A DNA stretch of 64,000 bases, from contig CBDUXT010000005.1 in assembly GCA_965371245.1 (NCBI GenBank), forward strand, positions 1-64,000, in the 5' to 3' direction. Positions 7,156-15,951 of the stretch are shown piece after piece; positions within the stretch are counted from its first letter, which is position 1; every line of letters starts with the position of its first letter. This stretch comes from CBDUXT01 sp965371245. Its GTDB lineage: Bacteria > Planctomycetota > Phycisphaerae > UBA1845. The notes below the pieces were generated by a model. That model ran no database searches. It had not been told where the DNA came from and saw nothing but the letters and a program-made list of their open reading frames with translations. Both the position numbers and the translations under genes were made by a program.

Positions 7156-8250
7156 ATGGCACAAACCATCGATGACAAGCTGATTGCCAAGCTTCAGGAA
7201 CTCAGCGATCACGCGGACGAGCTGAACCGCCAGTTGATCGACGTCGCCATCGCGACCGATCCCACGAAGAGCATTGCCATCACCAAGGAACTGGGGCGAC
7301 TGCGCCGACTGGTCGAACCGTTCAAGGCCTTCCGGAAAGTGCGGACGGAACTCGACGACGCACGGACCTTGCTCAAAGACCGCACGACCGAGCCGGAACT
7401 GCAGGAGATGGCCAAGTCGGAAGCCGCTGCGCTACAAACACGGCACGATGAAATGCTCGAGTCACTCAAGGTCCTGATGGTTAGCGACGATGACGCGGCC
7501 ATCAACTCGATCATTCTGGAGATTCGCGCGGGTATCGGCGGGGACGAGGCCGCCCTCTTCGCCCGCGATCTCTACGAGATGTACCTCAGGTTCGCTGAAA
7601 AAGCGGGGCTCAAGGTCGAGGTGCTCGACCAGAGCGGAACGGAAATCGGCGGGTTCAAGGAGATCACGCTGAACGTGAAGGGTCCGGACGTCTATCGCCT
7701 GCTCGGCTACGAAGGGGGCGGACACCGGGTCCAGCGCGTCCCCACCACGGAAACGCAGGGCCGCGTGCATACGTCGGCCGCCACCGTGGCCGTCCTTCCC
7801 GAGCCCGAGGAGATCAACATCGAAGTCAACTGGGACACCGAGGTAGAGGAATATATATCCCGTTCCGGCGGGCCGGGCGGGCAGAACGTCAACAAGGTGT
7901 CATCAGCCATCCGCCTGGTCCACAAGGAGACGGGCATTACGGTCTCCATGCGCGACGAGAAGAGCCAGCATAAGAACCGCGCCAAGGGTCGCCGCCTGAT
8001 GTTGACCCGTCTGTACGACCACTTCCGCCAGGCCAGCGCCGCACAGCGCGACAGTACACGCAAGTCGATGATCGGCAGCGGCGATCGCTCGCAGCGGATC
8101 CGAACCTACAATTTCCCGCAGAACCGCGTCACCGACCACCGCATCAACCTGGACCTCTACAGCCTCGATAAGGTCATGCAGGGCGACCTTCGCGCCTTGG
8201 TCGAAGCGCTTCAAACGCACGACAAAGAGCAGCGACTGGCCAATCTGTAA
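7156..8250 (+). CDS. prfA: Peptide chain release factor 1
   Basis: RF1 reads UAA and UAG stop codons and hydrolyses the peptidyl-tRNA ester in the ribosome. The 364-aa protein is full length. The catalytic GGQ is in SGGPGGQNVNKV (around residue 236), and the region HRVQRVPTTETQGRVHTSA precedes it, as expected for domains 2 to 4. A methyltransferase gene (prmC) often follows prfA but is absent here; the next 180 bp hold a palindromic repeat. Confidence 0.97.
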   Translation: MAQTIDDKLIAKLQELSDHADELNRQLIDVAIATDPTKSIAITKELGRLRRLVEPFKAFRKVRTELDDARTLLKDRTTEPELQEMAKSEAAALQTRHDEMLESLKVLMVSDDDAAINSIILEIRAGIGGDEAALFARDLYEMYLRFAEKAGLKVEVLDQSGTEIGGFKEITLNVKGPDVYRLLGYEGGGHRVQRVPTTETQGRVHTSAATVAVLPEPEEINIEVNWDTEVEEYISRSGGPGGQNVNKVSSAIRLVHKETGITVSMRDEKSQHKNRAKGRRLMLTRLYDHFRQASAAQRDSTRKSMIGSGDRSQRIRTYNFPQNRVTDHRINLDLYSLDKVMQGDLRALVEALQTHDKEQRLANL

Positions 8251-8339
8251 GGTGCGCGGTTTCGCCGGGCGCGCGGACGTTCCCCATCCCCAGCGAAACG
8301 GCCTGTGCCGAAGTCAGTGTTCAGTTGCCCGTGACGAAC

Positions 8340-8437
8340 CGAGCCGCGACCGTGAGGGAGCGGTTTCGAGTGCGAAACCGGACCGCTTCCTTACGGGCGC
8401 GGCTCGGAAAGAGCCTTCTTTAACACGCTCTTAGGGT
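8340..8437 (+). repeat. CCGAGCCGCG palindromic element, copy 1
   Basis: CCGAGCCGCG at 8340-8349 pairs with CGCGGCTCGG at 8399-8408; between them GAGGGAGCGGT pairs with ACCGCTTCCTT. The right flank ends in an AAAGAGCCTTCTT..ACACGCTCTTA tail shared with copy 3 (29995-30120). Other copies are at 10138-10163 (half) and 38482-38561. It lies just downstream of both prfA and the M28 gene and could act as a bidirectional terminator. Confidence 0.75.
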
Positions 8438-10020
8438 GTACTAGCGGCTCGGGTCTCGCCCCGAGGGACGCGCGGCGGACGAGGCGCCGGCAATGCTTTG
8501 CGCGGAAGCTTCTCGTCGCGCATGGCCGTGTGGTACACGAACGACGCCATGATCACCGAGGCCTGCATCATATCCGCCGGCTGGAGGCGCTCGTAGGTGT
8601 CCATGTTGGTGTGGTGCGTTCGGGTGTTGTACTCGACCGTGTCCTGGATGAACTGGAAGCCGGGCAGCCCGACCGCATCGAACGACTGGTGATCCGTCCC
8701 GCCGGTGTTGCGCACGGTGACCGTCGTGGCGTCCATGTCGTGGAAGGGCTTCAGATAGGCCTCGAAGATCGGGCGGACGGCGTCATTGCCCTGGCAGTAG
8801 ATGCCGCGGATGCGACCGGTGCCGTTGTCCAGATTGAAATACCCCGCGAACTTCGAATGGTCTGGCAACAGCTCCATGGTGTTGCGATCGCCGAAATGCT
8901 CCTTTACGTAGGCGCGTGAGCCCAGCAGTCCCTGTTCCTCGCCGCTCCAAAGCACCACGCGGATCGTACGGCGCGGGGAGACGCCGATCGCCTTGAGGAT
9001 GCGGGCCGCCTCCATCGCCACGGCACAGCCTGCGGCGTTGTCGGTCGCGCCGGTGGCCGAATGCCACGAGTCAAGGTGACCGCCGAGAAGGACCAACTCG
9101 TTGCCGATGTTCATGTCCGTGCCGGGAATCTCGGCCACCACGTTGTAGTCGTCCGTCTCGTCAAGAAACCGAGCTTGCACATCGACCCGTAGCTGAACGG
9201 GAATGTCCTTTTCCAGCAGGCGAATGATCATCCCGTAGTGCTCGACGGCGACGACGAGCTGTGGCAACGCCGGCTCCGCATCGACCCCGCGCGAGCCGCC
9301 GCTCGAAACGAAGAGCGTACCGTGCTGTCCGCGGCTGGGCTCGAGGATGGCCGCCACGCCCTCTTCACGGAAGACTCGATTCATCTCGCGACGCAACGCC
9401 CGCCGGGCACGGAAGTCACCGAAGCGGGCCGCGTTGCGTCCGCGGCGTCCGCCCCGCCCGCCGACACGCGCCTTGGCCACGCCGGCCAGTTCTTCCTCGG
9501 TGTAGCGCTTGGCGTCGGGCTCGAACGTCGGCTCGACGCTGGTCGCCGGTTGCGTCAACACGATCGCACCCTTGAGCTTGCCCTTGTACTCCTCGAGGTC
9601 TTCGATGCTCTGTGCTTGAATATAGATCGGGGGACCAGAGATGACGTCGGTCGTACCGGAGGTCCAGGCCTTGGGGTAGGCGATCATGTTGAGGTAGTAG
9701 GGCTCGGTCATCTCGCACGAAAACCCATCGAGCACCCAGCCACGACCGAACGGACCCCACGCTTCGAGATGCGCGTTCTTGAGCCCCCACTCCGTCATGG
9801 CGTCTCGCGCCCACTCGGCCGCCTTTTTCATGCCCGGCGAGCCGGTCAGCCGAGGACCGGCGACATCCGTCAGCCAGCTCAGCGTGTCCATCACCTGCGA
9901 GTTACCGAACCCCTCGGCCTTGATCCGCGAGATGACCTGCAGATCGACCGGCTCCTCCGCCAACAGCACCGGTACAAGCGCAACGCTCAACAATGCACTG
10001 AACACCATGGATCGCTTCAT
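8431..10020 (-). CDS. M28 family zinc aminopeptidase with PA-domain insert
   Basis: The 529-aa secreted protein has a signal peptide (residues 1 to about 22) and an M28 peptidase domain with both zinc ions' ligands visible: His in LLGGHLDSW, Asp in GATDNAAG, Glu-Glu in LWSGEEQGLLG, Asp in FNLDNGTGR and His in THHTNMDTYE. A protease-associated insert separates the two halves. Within it lies an unusual Arg/Gly-rich stretch of about 50 residues (VGGRGGRRGRNAARFG onward). The ATG at 10020 is preceded by AAGGAGGG, a near-ideal ribosome site, so the upstream ATG at 10056 is not used. It likely degrades extracellular peptides. Confidence 0.9.
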   Translation of the reverse strand: MKRSMVFSALLSVALVPVLLAEEPVDLQVISRIKAEGFGNSQVMDTLSWLTDVAGPRLTGSPGMKKAAEWARDAMTEWGLKNAHLEAWGPFGRGWVLDGFSCEMTEPYYLNMIAYPKAWTSGTTDVISGPPIYIQAQSIEDLEEYKGKLKGAIVLTQPATSVEPTFEPDAKRYTEEELAGVAKARVGGRGGRRGRNAARFGDFRARRALRREMNRVFREEGVAAILEPSRGQHGTLFVSSGGSRGVDAEPALPQLVVAVEHYGMIIRLLEKDIPVQLRVDVQARFLDETDDYNVVAEIPGTDMNIGNELVLLGGHLDSWHSATGATDNAAGCAVAMEAARILKAIGVSPRRTIRVVLWSGEEQGLLGSRAYVKEHFGDRNTMELLPDHSKFAGYFNLDNGTGRIRGIYCQGNDAVRPIFEAYLKPFHDMDATTVTVRNTGGTDHQSFDAVGLPGFQFIQDTVEYNTRTHHTNMDTYERLQPADMMQASVIMASFVYHTAMRDEKLPRKALPAPRPPRVPRGETRAASTP

Positions 10021-10788
10021 CGGACCCTCCTTCGAGTGTTTGGGGTTTACGTTCATTCATCCACGCTCGGACTCACGCCGTTTCCAGTAAGAGACTGCTA
10101 CATTTTCAGCCGGCGCGCTTCTGCCAGGACTCTCTTTCCGAGCCGCGACGGTAAGGGAGCGGTTGGCTCGAAACGGCACCGACCTTCGTGGAAACGACGC
10201 CAGGTTGTGTCTACGGCACGATCCGAGTGCCGCGTCTATGGCACAGCGCGACGAGATGAGCTGCCAGCGCCCTCATGTCGCATCTGAATATCGGACCAGC
10301 GAAGATGACCGATCAACCGACGCTACACCCTCCGCAGCGCCGGGAACGCACGCGACGTTTGCAACACGGCGGGCAAGGGTGACGCGCGGGTTGCCCGTTC
10401 GGTGCCGGAATCTAGCAGTATAGCAGAATTCGTCGCCCGAACGCGCATCGCCACAAGCGTTACAAGAACCGACATGGGGAGAGCTGGCCATCGCTGCCGT
10501 CGAGAAGAAGATGGGAGTTGCGCAACCGTTACAACGGCTTGGAGAACGACCATCCGGTGCGCCGGCCGAGCGGTGCGACGCGCTTGGTGCCGGCGGTTCT
10601 CAACGCACCACCGAAACGCCGGGACCAGACCACGGCGAGCCGGATCATTCACCAGGATCCGGGGTTCAGGAGGCGGTATCCGTACCACAGGCCGTCGATG
10701 GTTTCGGAAGAAACCTCGCGTGCGGCAAGTGCGACGCGTCTGGGTTCTCGTGATCCTACTCGCGGACACTTGATTGGAGGCAGATGGA
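10021..10788. other. 768-bp spacer, mostly without recognisable content
   Basis: Apart from the half-palindrome at 10138-10163, I see no gene or RNA. Short frames on both strands overlap one another and lack ribosome sites. It must hold the divergent promoters of the M28 and TPR lipoprotein genes, but no clear hexamer pair stands out. Confidence 0.5.
10138..10163 (+). repeat. CCGAGCCGCG element, half copy
   Basis: Only the left arm of the palindrome (CCGAGCCGCG, then AAGGGAGCGGT) is present; it is preceded by CTCTTT as in the end of the other copies. The element looks decayed. Confidence 0.6.
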
Positions 10789-11625
10789 ATGACTTGTATG
10801 CAGCGAAGCAAGAACGTTTTCCTGGCGTTCGCCTTGTTCGCCTCGGTGACCGGGACCCTTCCAGGGTGCGCGCGTCCACAACCCACGGCGACCTGGAAGG
10901 AGACCAGCAAGCGTTCAGGGGAGCTGTTCAGCGCGGGGAAACTCGCCGAAGCGACCGCCACGGCCCGCGAAGCGCTGGAGATGGCCGAAGCAATCTTCGA
11001 ACCACGGGACGAGGAATTGGTTTCGTCACTTCTTGCACTCAGCACCATGCTGCTCATGCAGGGGCATCACAAGGAGGTGGAGTTGCTCGCACTGCGAGCA
11101 CACGACATTTCAGAAAAGAAGCTCGCATCGGCCCGAGCGCGGACGGCCACAACACTCAAGTATCTCGGCGCTGTCTATATGCAGCAAGCCAAGCTGGATG
11201 AAGCGGAACGCGTCTACGAGCAGGCTATCAAGCTTTCGGAGGAAACGGTTGGACCGGACCACGCCGAGACGGCCAAGCACGTGGGCAATCTCGGAGCGCT
11301 GTGCCTGCGCAAGGGCGACAACCAGAGCGCAAGGATGCACCTCGATCGGGCCATGAAGATTTGGGAGCAACAACCCGAACCCGATCCGGTGTATGCGGTT
11401 GGTGCGATGTCCAATCGAGCGGCGTTGTACCTGAAGGAAGGAATGCCGGAAGAAGCCTTGCGTCTTTACGGTCGCGGACTCGAAATCCAGGAAGCGGCGT
11501 TCGGACTCGAAAACGCCAGACTACTCAATCATCTCAAGAACTATGCGCGGGCTCTTCGAGAGGTTGGCCAAACCGAGAGGGCCGTGGAAATGGATGCAAG
11601 GATCAAACAGATCGCAGGCAAGTGA
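10789..11625 (+). CDS. TPR-repeat lipoprotein (kinesin-light-chain-like repeats)
   Basis: The 278-aa protein has a signal peptide ending TLPGC (Cys27) and then 42-residue TPRs of the TPR_12 type (TLKYLGAVYMQQAKLDEAERVYEQA, VGNLGALCLRKGDNQSARMH, MSNRAALYLKEGMPEEALRLY). The ATG at 10789 is selected because GGAGG lies 8 bases upstream; an in-frame TTG at 10774 overlaps that site. It probably scaffolds proteins in the periplasm; the partner is unknown. Confidence 0.8.
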   Translation: MTCMQRSKNVFLAFALFASVTGTLPGCARPQPTATWKETSKRSGELFSAGKLAEATATAREALEMAEAIFEPRDEELVSSLLALSTMLLMQGHHKEVELLALRAHDISEKKLASARARTATTLKYLGAVYMQQAKLDEAERVYEQAIKLSEETVGPDHAETAKHVGNLGALCLRKGDNQSARMHLDRAMKIWEQQPEPDPVYAVGAMSNRAALYLKEGMPEEALRLYGRGLEIQEAAFGLENARLLNHLKNYARALREVGQTERAVEMDARIKQIAGK

Positions 11626-11674
11626 TGCCCGCGACGCATCACGCGCCGCCGTGGAGTCTTGTCGGGACGCGAAC

Positions 11675-13039
11675 CTACAGCAGCCCGAGTTTTTCCAGGC
11701 GGTAGCGGAAGGCGTCGCGGCTAAGGTGCAGGAGCTTGGCCGCCTGCGTCTGGTTGTTGCTTGTGCGCGCCAGCGCCTGGCGGATCAGCGAGTTTTCCAG
11801 TTCGCGGAGATCGACGCCCCCGGGCGGCAAAGACCGACCGGCCGGGTCGGCGGGCGCGCCGGTCGCGTCGAAGCGACCAAGAACGATATCGTCGGCGGCG
11901 AGCCCGTCGCCCCTTGACAGCAGGACCGCCCGCTCCAACACGTTGCGAAGCTCCCGCACGTTGCCCGGCCAGGCATAGGCGAGAAGCGTGGTGTAGGCGG
12001 ATTCGTCGATGTGGTTGATCGGCTTGCGAAACTCCTTCGAGAACTGCGCGACGAAGTGCTGGGTCAGCAGTCGCAGATCGTCTCCTCGGCTGTGCAGGGG
12101 AGGAAGGAAGATCGGGATGACGTTGAGGCGAAACATCAGGTCGGAACGAAACGTTCCTTCCTCGATCGCTTCCTCGACGCTTCGGTTCGTCGCGGCGATG
12201 ATCCGCACGTCCACGGAGATTTCCTGCGTGCCGCCGACGCGTCGGAAGGTGCGGTCCTCGAGAAAACGAAGCAGCTTGGCTTGCAAACCCATCGGCATGT
12301 CGCCGACCTCGTCCAGAAAAATCGTGCCGCCGTCGGCGAGTTCAAACAGCCCCTTCTTCGTGCTCCGTGCGTCGGTAAAGGCGCCCTTCTCGTGCCCGAA
12401 CAGCTCGCTTTCCAGAAGCGTCTCGGAAAGGGCGGTGCAGGTGATGTTGACGAACGGCCGCGGCGCCCGGTCCGAATGGTAGTGAATCACACGAGCGACG
12501 AGGTCCTTCCCGGTGCCCGAGTCCCCACGAAGGAAGACCGTCGATGCGCCGCTCGAGGCAACGCGGTCAATCGTGTCGAACAACTCGACCATGCAGGGTG
12601 CCTTACCGATGATTCGTCCGATGGCGTATTCATGGTCGATGTGCCGCCGCAGTTCACGTACTTCGCGGCGCAACTTGGTTGTCTCCAGGGCCTTGTCGGC
12701 CGTGCGGAGCACCTCGTCCATGTCGAACGGCTTGGCGATGTAGTCGTATGCGCCGAGTTTGATCGCATCGACCGCGCGCTCGATGTTCGAATAGGCGGTC
12801 ATCATGATGACGACCACGTCACTGTCGGTTTCACGGATCTTTCGGAGGATGTCCAGACCGGTGGTGTCGGGGAGCTTGTAGTCCAGCATGATCAGATCGA
12901 AGACGCTGGCATCCAGGGCCACGAAGGCATCAGCGCCGTTCTCCACCTCGGTGACGTGAAAGCCGCGCGTCTCGAACTTCTGGCGCAGTGACCAGCGGAT
13001 CAGCTTTTCATCCTCGATGATCAACACGCGCACTTTCAT
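11675..13039 (-). CDS. NtrC-family sigma54-dependent response regulator
   Basis: The 454-aa protein has a receiver domain (acidic ED at 10-11, phospho-acceptor Asp53 in MLDYKLP, Lys in YIAKPFD). An AAA+ domain follows (Walker A GDSGTGKD, Walker B IFLDEVGD, arginine finger region FRSDLMFRLNV), then a Fis-type helix-turn-helix (TQAAKLLHLSRDAFRYRLEKLG). It would activate sigma54 promoters when phosphorylated by the kinase whose gene overlaps its start by 4 bp (ATGA). The loop that normally reads GAFTGA is GAFTDA here. The neighbouring ccoNO genes make oxygen-responsive respiration the likely target. Confidence 0.93.
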   Translation of the reverse strand: MKVRVLIIEDEKLIRWSLRQKFETRGFHVTEVENGADAFVALDASVFDLIMLDYKLPDTTGLDILRKIRETDSDVVVIMMTAYSNIERAVDAIKLGAYDYIAKPFDMDEVLRTADKALETTKLRREVRELRRHIDHEYAIGRIIGKAPCMVELFDTIDRVASSGASTVFLRGDSGTGKDLVARVIHYHSDRAPRPFVNITCTALSETLLESELFGHEKGAFTDARSTKKGLFELADGGTIFLDEVGDMPMGLQAKLLRFLEDRTFRRVGGTQEISVDVRIIAATNRSVEEAIEEGTFRSDLMFRLNVIPIFLPPLHSRGDDLRLLTQHFVAQFSKEFRKPINHIDESAYTTLLAYAWPGNVRELRNVLERAVLLSRGDGLAADDIVLGRFDATGAPADPAGRSLPPGGVDLRELENSLIRQALARTSNNQTQAAKLLHLSRDAFRYRLEKLGLL

Positions 13040-14244
13040 GGATTCACCTTCTCCACCGGACCGGAGACGCCCTTGGGCAACGTCACGACCACGCGCGTGC
13101 CTCGACCGACTTCGCTGGCGAGCATAATCGTCCCGCCATGGGATTCAACGATTCTCTTGCAAATGGGGAGCCCCAGGCCCGTCCCTTTGGCCTTGGTGGT
13201 AAAGAAGGCCTCGAACGCCTTGTCTCTGACGTCCGGTTCCATGCCCGCACCGTTATCCTCGACGGTGAGGTTTACCTCCTGTGCGTTTCGGGTGATGCCC
13301 AACCGGATCACGCCGCTGTCGCCGGTTGCGTGCGCGGCATTGATGAGGAGATTCATCAGCAATTGCTCGATCTGTGCGTCATCGGCGTGGATGACCGTGT
13401 TGGTGGGCGGCGGTTCGAACTCGATGCGGATGCCTCTGAGCGAAGGCTCCTCGCGCAGTACGGAGAGCACGCGCTTGATGACCTGATGGAGTGACACATT
13501 CGTGGCCCTCGGAGGCGTGGGACGCGCGTAGTTGAGAAGGTCTTTGACCGTCGCGTCGAGACGACCGATTTGCCCGAGGATTTCCACGACAATGGGCTGG
13601 TGCGGGTTGTCGGGAGCCATGGCCTCACGGATGATCTGGATCGCCCCGCTGATGCCCGCCAGGGGGTTCTTGATCTCGTGGGCGAGCGAGGCGGCCAGTT
13701 GTCCGATCTTGGCGAGATGCTCGGCCCGGGTGAGCTTCTCCTCCACCGCGCTCCGCTCGAACTCTCGAACCTCTTTGGCGTACCTGTCCTTGTAGCTCCC
13801 CAACATGACGGCCAGGTCCAGTAGCAGCAGTCGGTGGAGCGAGCGGAGCTTGCGATCGATGTCCGGGATGTCCTGCTCGCGGAGCCGCCGCTCCATATCC
13901 TCCCAAACCAGATGCATGCCGGTAATCATGTAGTGCTGCGGAAGCCCGACCTGCACGTGCGTGGTGCCGATGCGCCGACGCCGTTCGAAATAGGCGTCGT
14001 CGTATGGCCCCTCGAAGACCTGTTCCAACCAATCGCACAGCGTCTTACGCAGCCGTTCCTCCTGCTCCCTCCCGCCGGACACAATGGCCCGCGCCCCGCT
14101 ATCTTCGAACAGACGGGCGTAAAAGTGGTCCACGACCTTCGGAACGAGCGGTAGCGCTTGCCCGACCAGCGCACGTACGTTGTCCGCGTGAGCGTCATCG
14201 AAGCCCATGGACCGTTTCATTGCCTCGTACGATACGTCTTTCAT
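13036..14244 (-). CDS. Globin-coupled sensor histidine kinase
   Basis: The 402-aa soluble protein has an N-terminal protoglobin domain (residues about 5-165). Its proximal heme ligand is His96 in RIGTTHVQVGLPQHY, the pattern of globin-coupled sensors. A HisKA domain follows (phospho-His189 in SLAHEIKNPLAG), then an ATPase domain with N-box NLLINAAHAT, DNGAGM and GTGLGLPICKRIV. It would sense O2 or another heme ligand and phosphorylate the sigma54 regulator, to which it is coupled by an ATGA overlap. The ATG at 14244 gives a compact globin start; an upstream extension to 14541 has no homology-like character. The ribosome site is weak. Confidence 0.88.
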   Translation of the reverse strand: MKDVSYEAMKRSMGFDDAHADNVRALVGQALPLVPKVVDHFYARLFEDSGARAIVSGGREQEERLRKTLCDWLEQVFEGPYDDAYFERRRRIGTTHVQVGLPQHYMITGMHLVWEDMERRLREQDIPDIDRKLRSLHRLLLLDLAVMLGSYKDRYAKEVREFERSAVEEKLTRAEHLAKIGQLAASLAHEIKNPLAGISGAIQIIREAMAPDNPHQPIVVEILGQIGRLDATVKDLLNYARPTPPRATNVSLHQVIKRVLSVLREEPSLRGIRIEFEPPPTNTVIHADDAQIEQLLMNLLINAAHATGDSGVIRLGITRNAQEVNLTVEDNGAGMEPDVRDKAFEAFFTTKAKGTGLGLPICKRIVESHGGTIMLASEVGRGTRVVVTLPKGVSGPVEKVNP

Positions 14245-14539
14245 GCAATCATCATAGGGGCTGTCCGAACGCGGAAACAGCGCTTCAACCGGTCCAAACG
14301 GCTGCGAACCGCGTGCGTGCCCCGCGCAATAGCCGTCGCCGGATTTGACGACGGTACCCGGCCTCTGCGCGGATTTCCTTACGGGTGCGGCATTTGGCAC
14401 ACTACACCCACCCACGGCGCATGCCGGAAGCGGACCCTGAGCGGGGTTTGGACCAGCACGGACCCGGAGCGCCACGCGGAAATCGAGATTCTCCGTGGAT
14501 TGCTTGGCACGCCGTCTGCCAACTAGGCCGGGGAGGTTC

Positions 14540-15006
14540 ATGACATCATACCCAAACGAGAAACCACGGCTCCCGGCGGCTGGATCCCGCCCGAAAACCC
14601 GCCGGCCCGGCGGCTTGGAAAACGACTTCTGGTCGTCGATCCCGAGGAATTGGTTCGTTGGTCGTTGGTGACCTACCTGGCCAAGTGGTTCTCCGTGTAT
14701 TCGACGACGACAAAAGCGGCCGCGGATCGCGTTCTCGATTCCGTCAGCGTAGAGGCCGTCGTCGTCTCCGAGGACCTGCCAGAATCAGCCGCGGAGGAAA
14801 TCGAGGCTCACGCCAAAGCCCGGAACCCCAACGTGGTCGTCATCCGAACCATTACCGGACCCCCGCGCGGGCCGCAGCGGCGCTGCCCCGTCGTGTGCCT
14901 CGAGAAGCCGTTTGACCTGTCTCGCCTGGCGGAATTGCTCGGCGTGCATGACGCCAAGAGTAGCGCCGGGCGGGCCGACCCCCCCTCGCCGACAAAAACG
15001 ACCTGA
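14540..15006 (+). pseudogene. Receiver-like domain protein, apparent frameshift in an A run
   Basis: An ATG at 14540 follows GGGGAGG and opens MTSYPNEKPRLPAAGS. After about 28 codons the coding signal moves to the -1 frame at AAAA (14619-14622) and continues KRLLVVDPEELVRWSLVTYL to 15006. One extra A would join the two parts exactly. The second part looks like a response-regulator receiver (VVD near the start, Lys in CLEKPFDLSRLAELL), but the phospho-acceptor position reads SED, so Glu may replace Asp. It may be a mutation, a sequencing error or programmed slippage. It is divergent from the globin kinase gene. Confidence 0.5.
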
Positions 15007-15066
15007 TCCATGCCGTTCAGGCAGCACCGAGGATTCGTCTTCCACACAGCGTGCTGCGTTCTCGCG

Positions 15067-15951
15067 TCACGGTCGCCCGGCTTGGCGCTCGAGCCGCGCG
15101 TCGCCCTCCAACATCACGTGCTTGGGACGTTCCACATCACGTAACATGCCATGGGCGACGGCCCAGACGAACAGGCAGATGATTCCAACGATGATGAGCA
15201 GATAGCCGGCGATGGGCATGAGCGCGGGGCGACCCGCTTCGTGCGCTGGACGCGTGGGAACGACCGCGACGGGCTCGCCGGTCGGCGCGAACCCCGCGCG
15301 CCGTACTTCCTTCGTTGTCGAGCCTGGCGGCCCTTCCCCTTGATAGTAGGGGTATTCCGGGAGCCGGCTGCCCAACCACTGCATGTACGCGACGATGGAC
15401 AAGCCTCTCTTGTTCGGGTTCCCGTTGTCATCGAAGAACCACTTGTACTCCGGCATGACGGATGTCGGCGACACGCTCGTGGGCGTAAAGAAGTGCGCGA
15501 GGTGCCAGTCGTTGCCGTGCCGGGCGGCCTCGCGTGACAGATCGGGCCCGACGCGGCGCGTCCCAACGAGGACAGGCTCTTGAAGCGCGTTGTGGTATTC
15601 ACGCGCGCGGGTTGCAGGCCCCCAACGCCGGCTGTCGCCGGACACCGGGCGAACTTGCTGGGTGTGGCAATGCCAGCAGGCCTCGGCCACGTAAACCCCG
15701 CGCCCCAGCGTCAACGCCTCGGCGAAGGAGGCGTAGGTAACGCCGGCGGAGAAATGCCGATTGAACGGCTCCGGGAAGCGCTCGGCGAGTTCGACGAACT
15801 CGTGAACGATCCCCTCACGCGCCAAACGGTCCACCGATGCTTCGGAACTGTCCCGAGGAAGGATCCGCGGAAGCATGACCATGAACGCGAAGGCGAGGAG
15901 GAAGTAGCCCAGCCCGACGAACACGAACACATCTTGTTTGGACTCACGCAT
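15067..15951 (-). CDS. ccoO: cbb3-type cytochrome c oxidase subunit II (CcoO)
   Basis: This membrane-anchored monoheme cytochrome c passes electrons to CcoN. The 294-aa protein has an N-terminal membrane helix (residues about 8-28) and one heme c motif, CWHCHTQQV (Cys92, Cys95, His96). The probable Met ligand is in SVMPEYKWF. A second membrane helix lies near the C-terminus (MPIAGYLLIIVGIICLFVWAV), which usual CcoO lacks. Its start overlaps the end of ccoN by 8 bp, so the pair is coupled. CcoP and CcoQ are not adjacent; a diheme lipoprotein upstream may replace CcoP. Confidence 0.88.
   Translation of the reverse strand: MRESKQDVFVFVGLGYFLLAFAFMVMLPRILPRDSSEASVDRLAREGIVHEFVELAERFPEPFNRHFSAGVTYASFAEALTLGRGVYVAEACWHCHTQQVRPVSGDSRRWGPATRAREYHNALQEPVLVGTRRVGPDLSREAARHGNDWHLAHFFTPTSVSPTSVMPEYKWFFDDNGNPNKRGLSIVAYMQWLGSRLPEYPYYQGEGPPGSTTKEVRRAGFAPTGEPVAVVPTRPAHEAGRPALMPIAGYLLIIVGIICLFVWAVAHGMLRDVERPKHVMLEGDARLERQAGRP

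Noticed and set aside
10323..11057. 244-codon minus-strand open frame upstream of the TPR lipoprotein
   Set aside because: It overlaps the lipoprotein gene in antisense and shows no domain or ribosome site.
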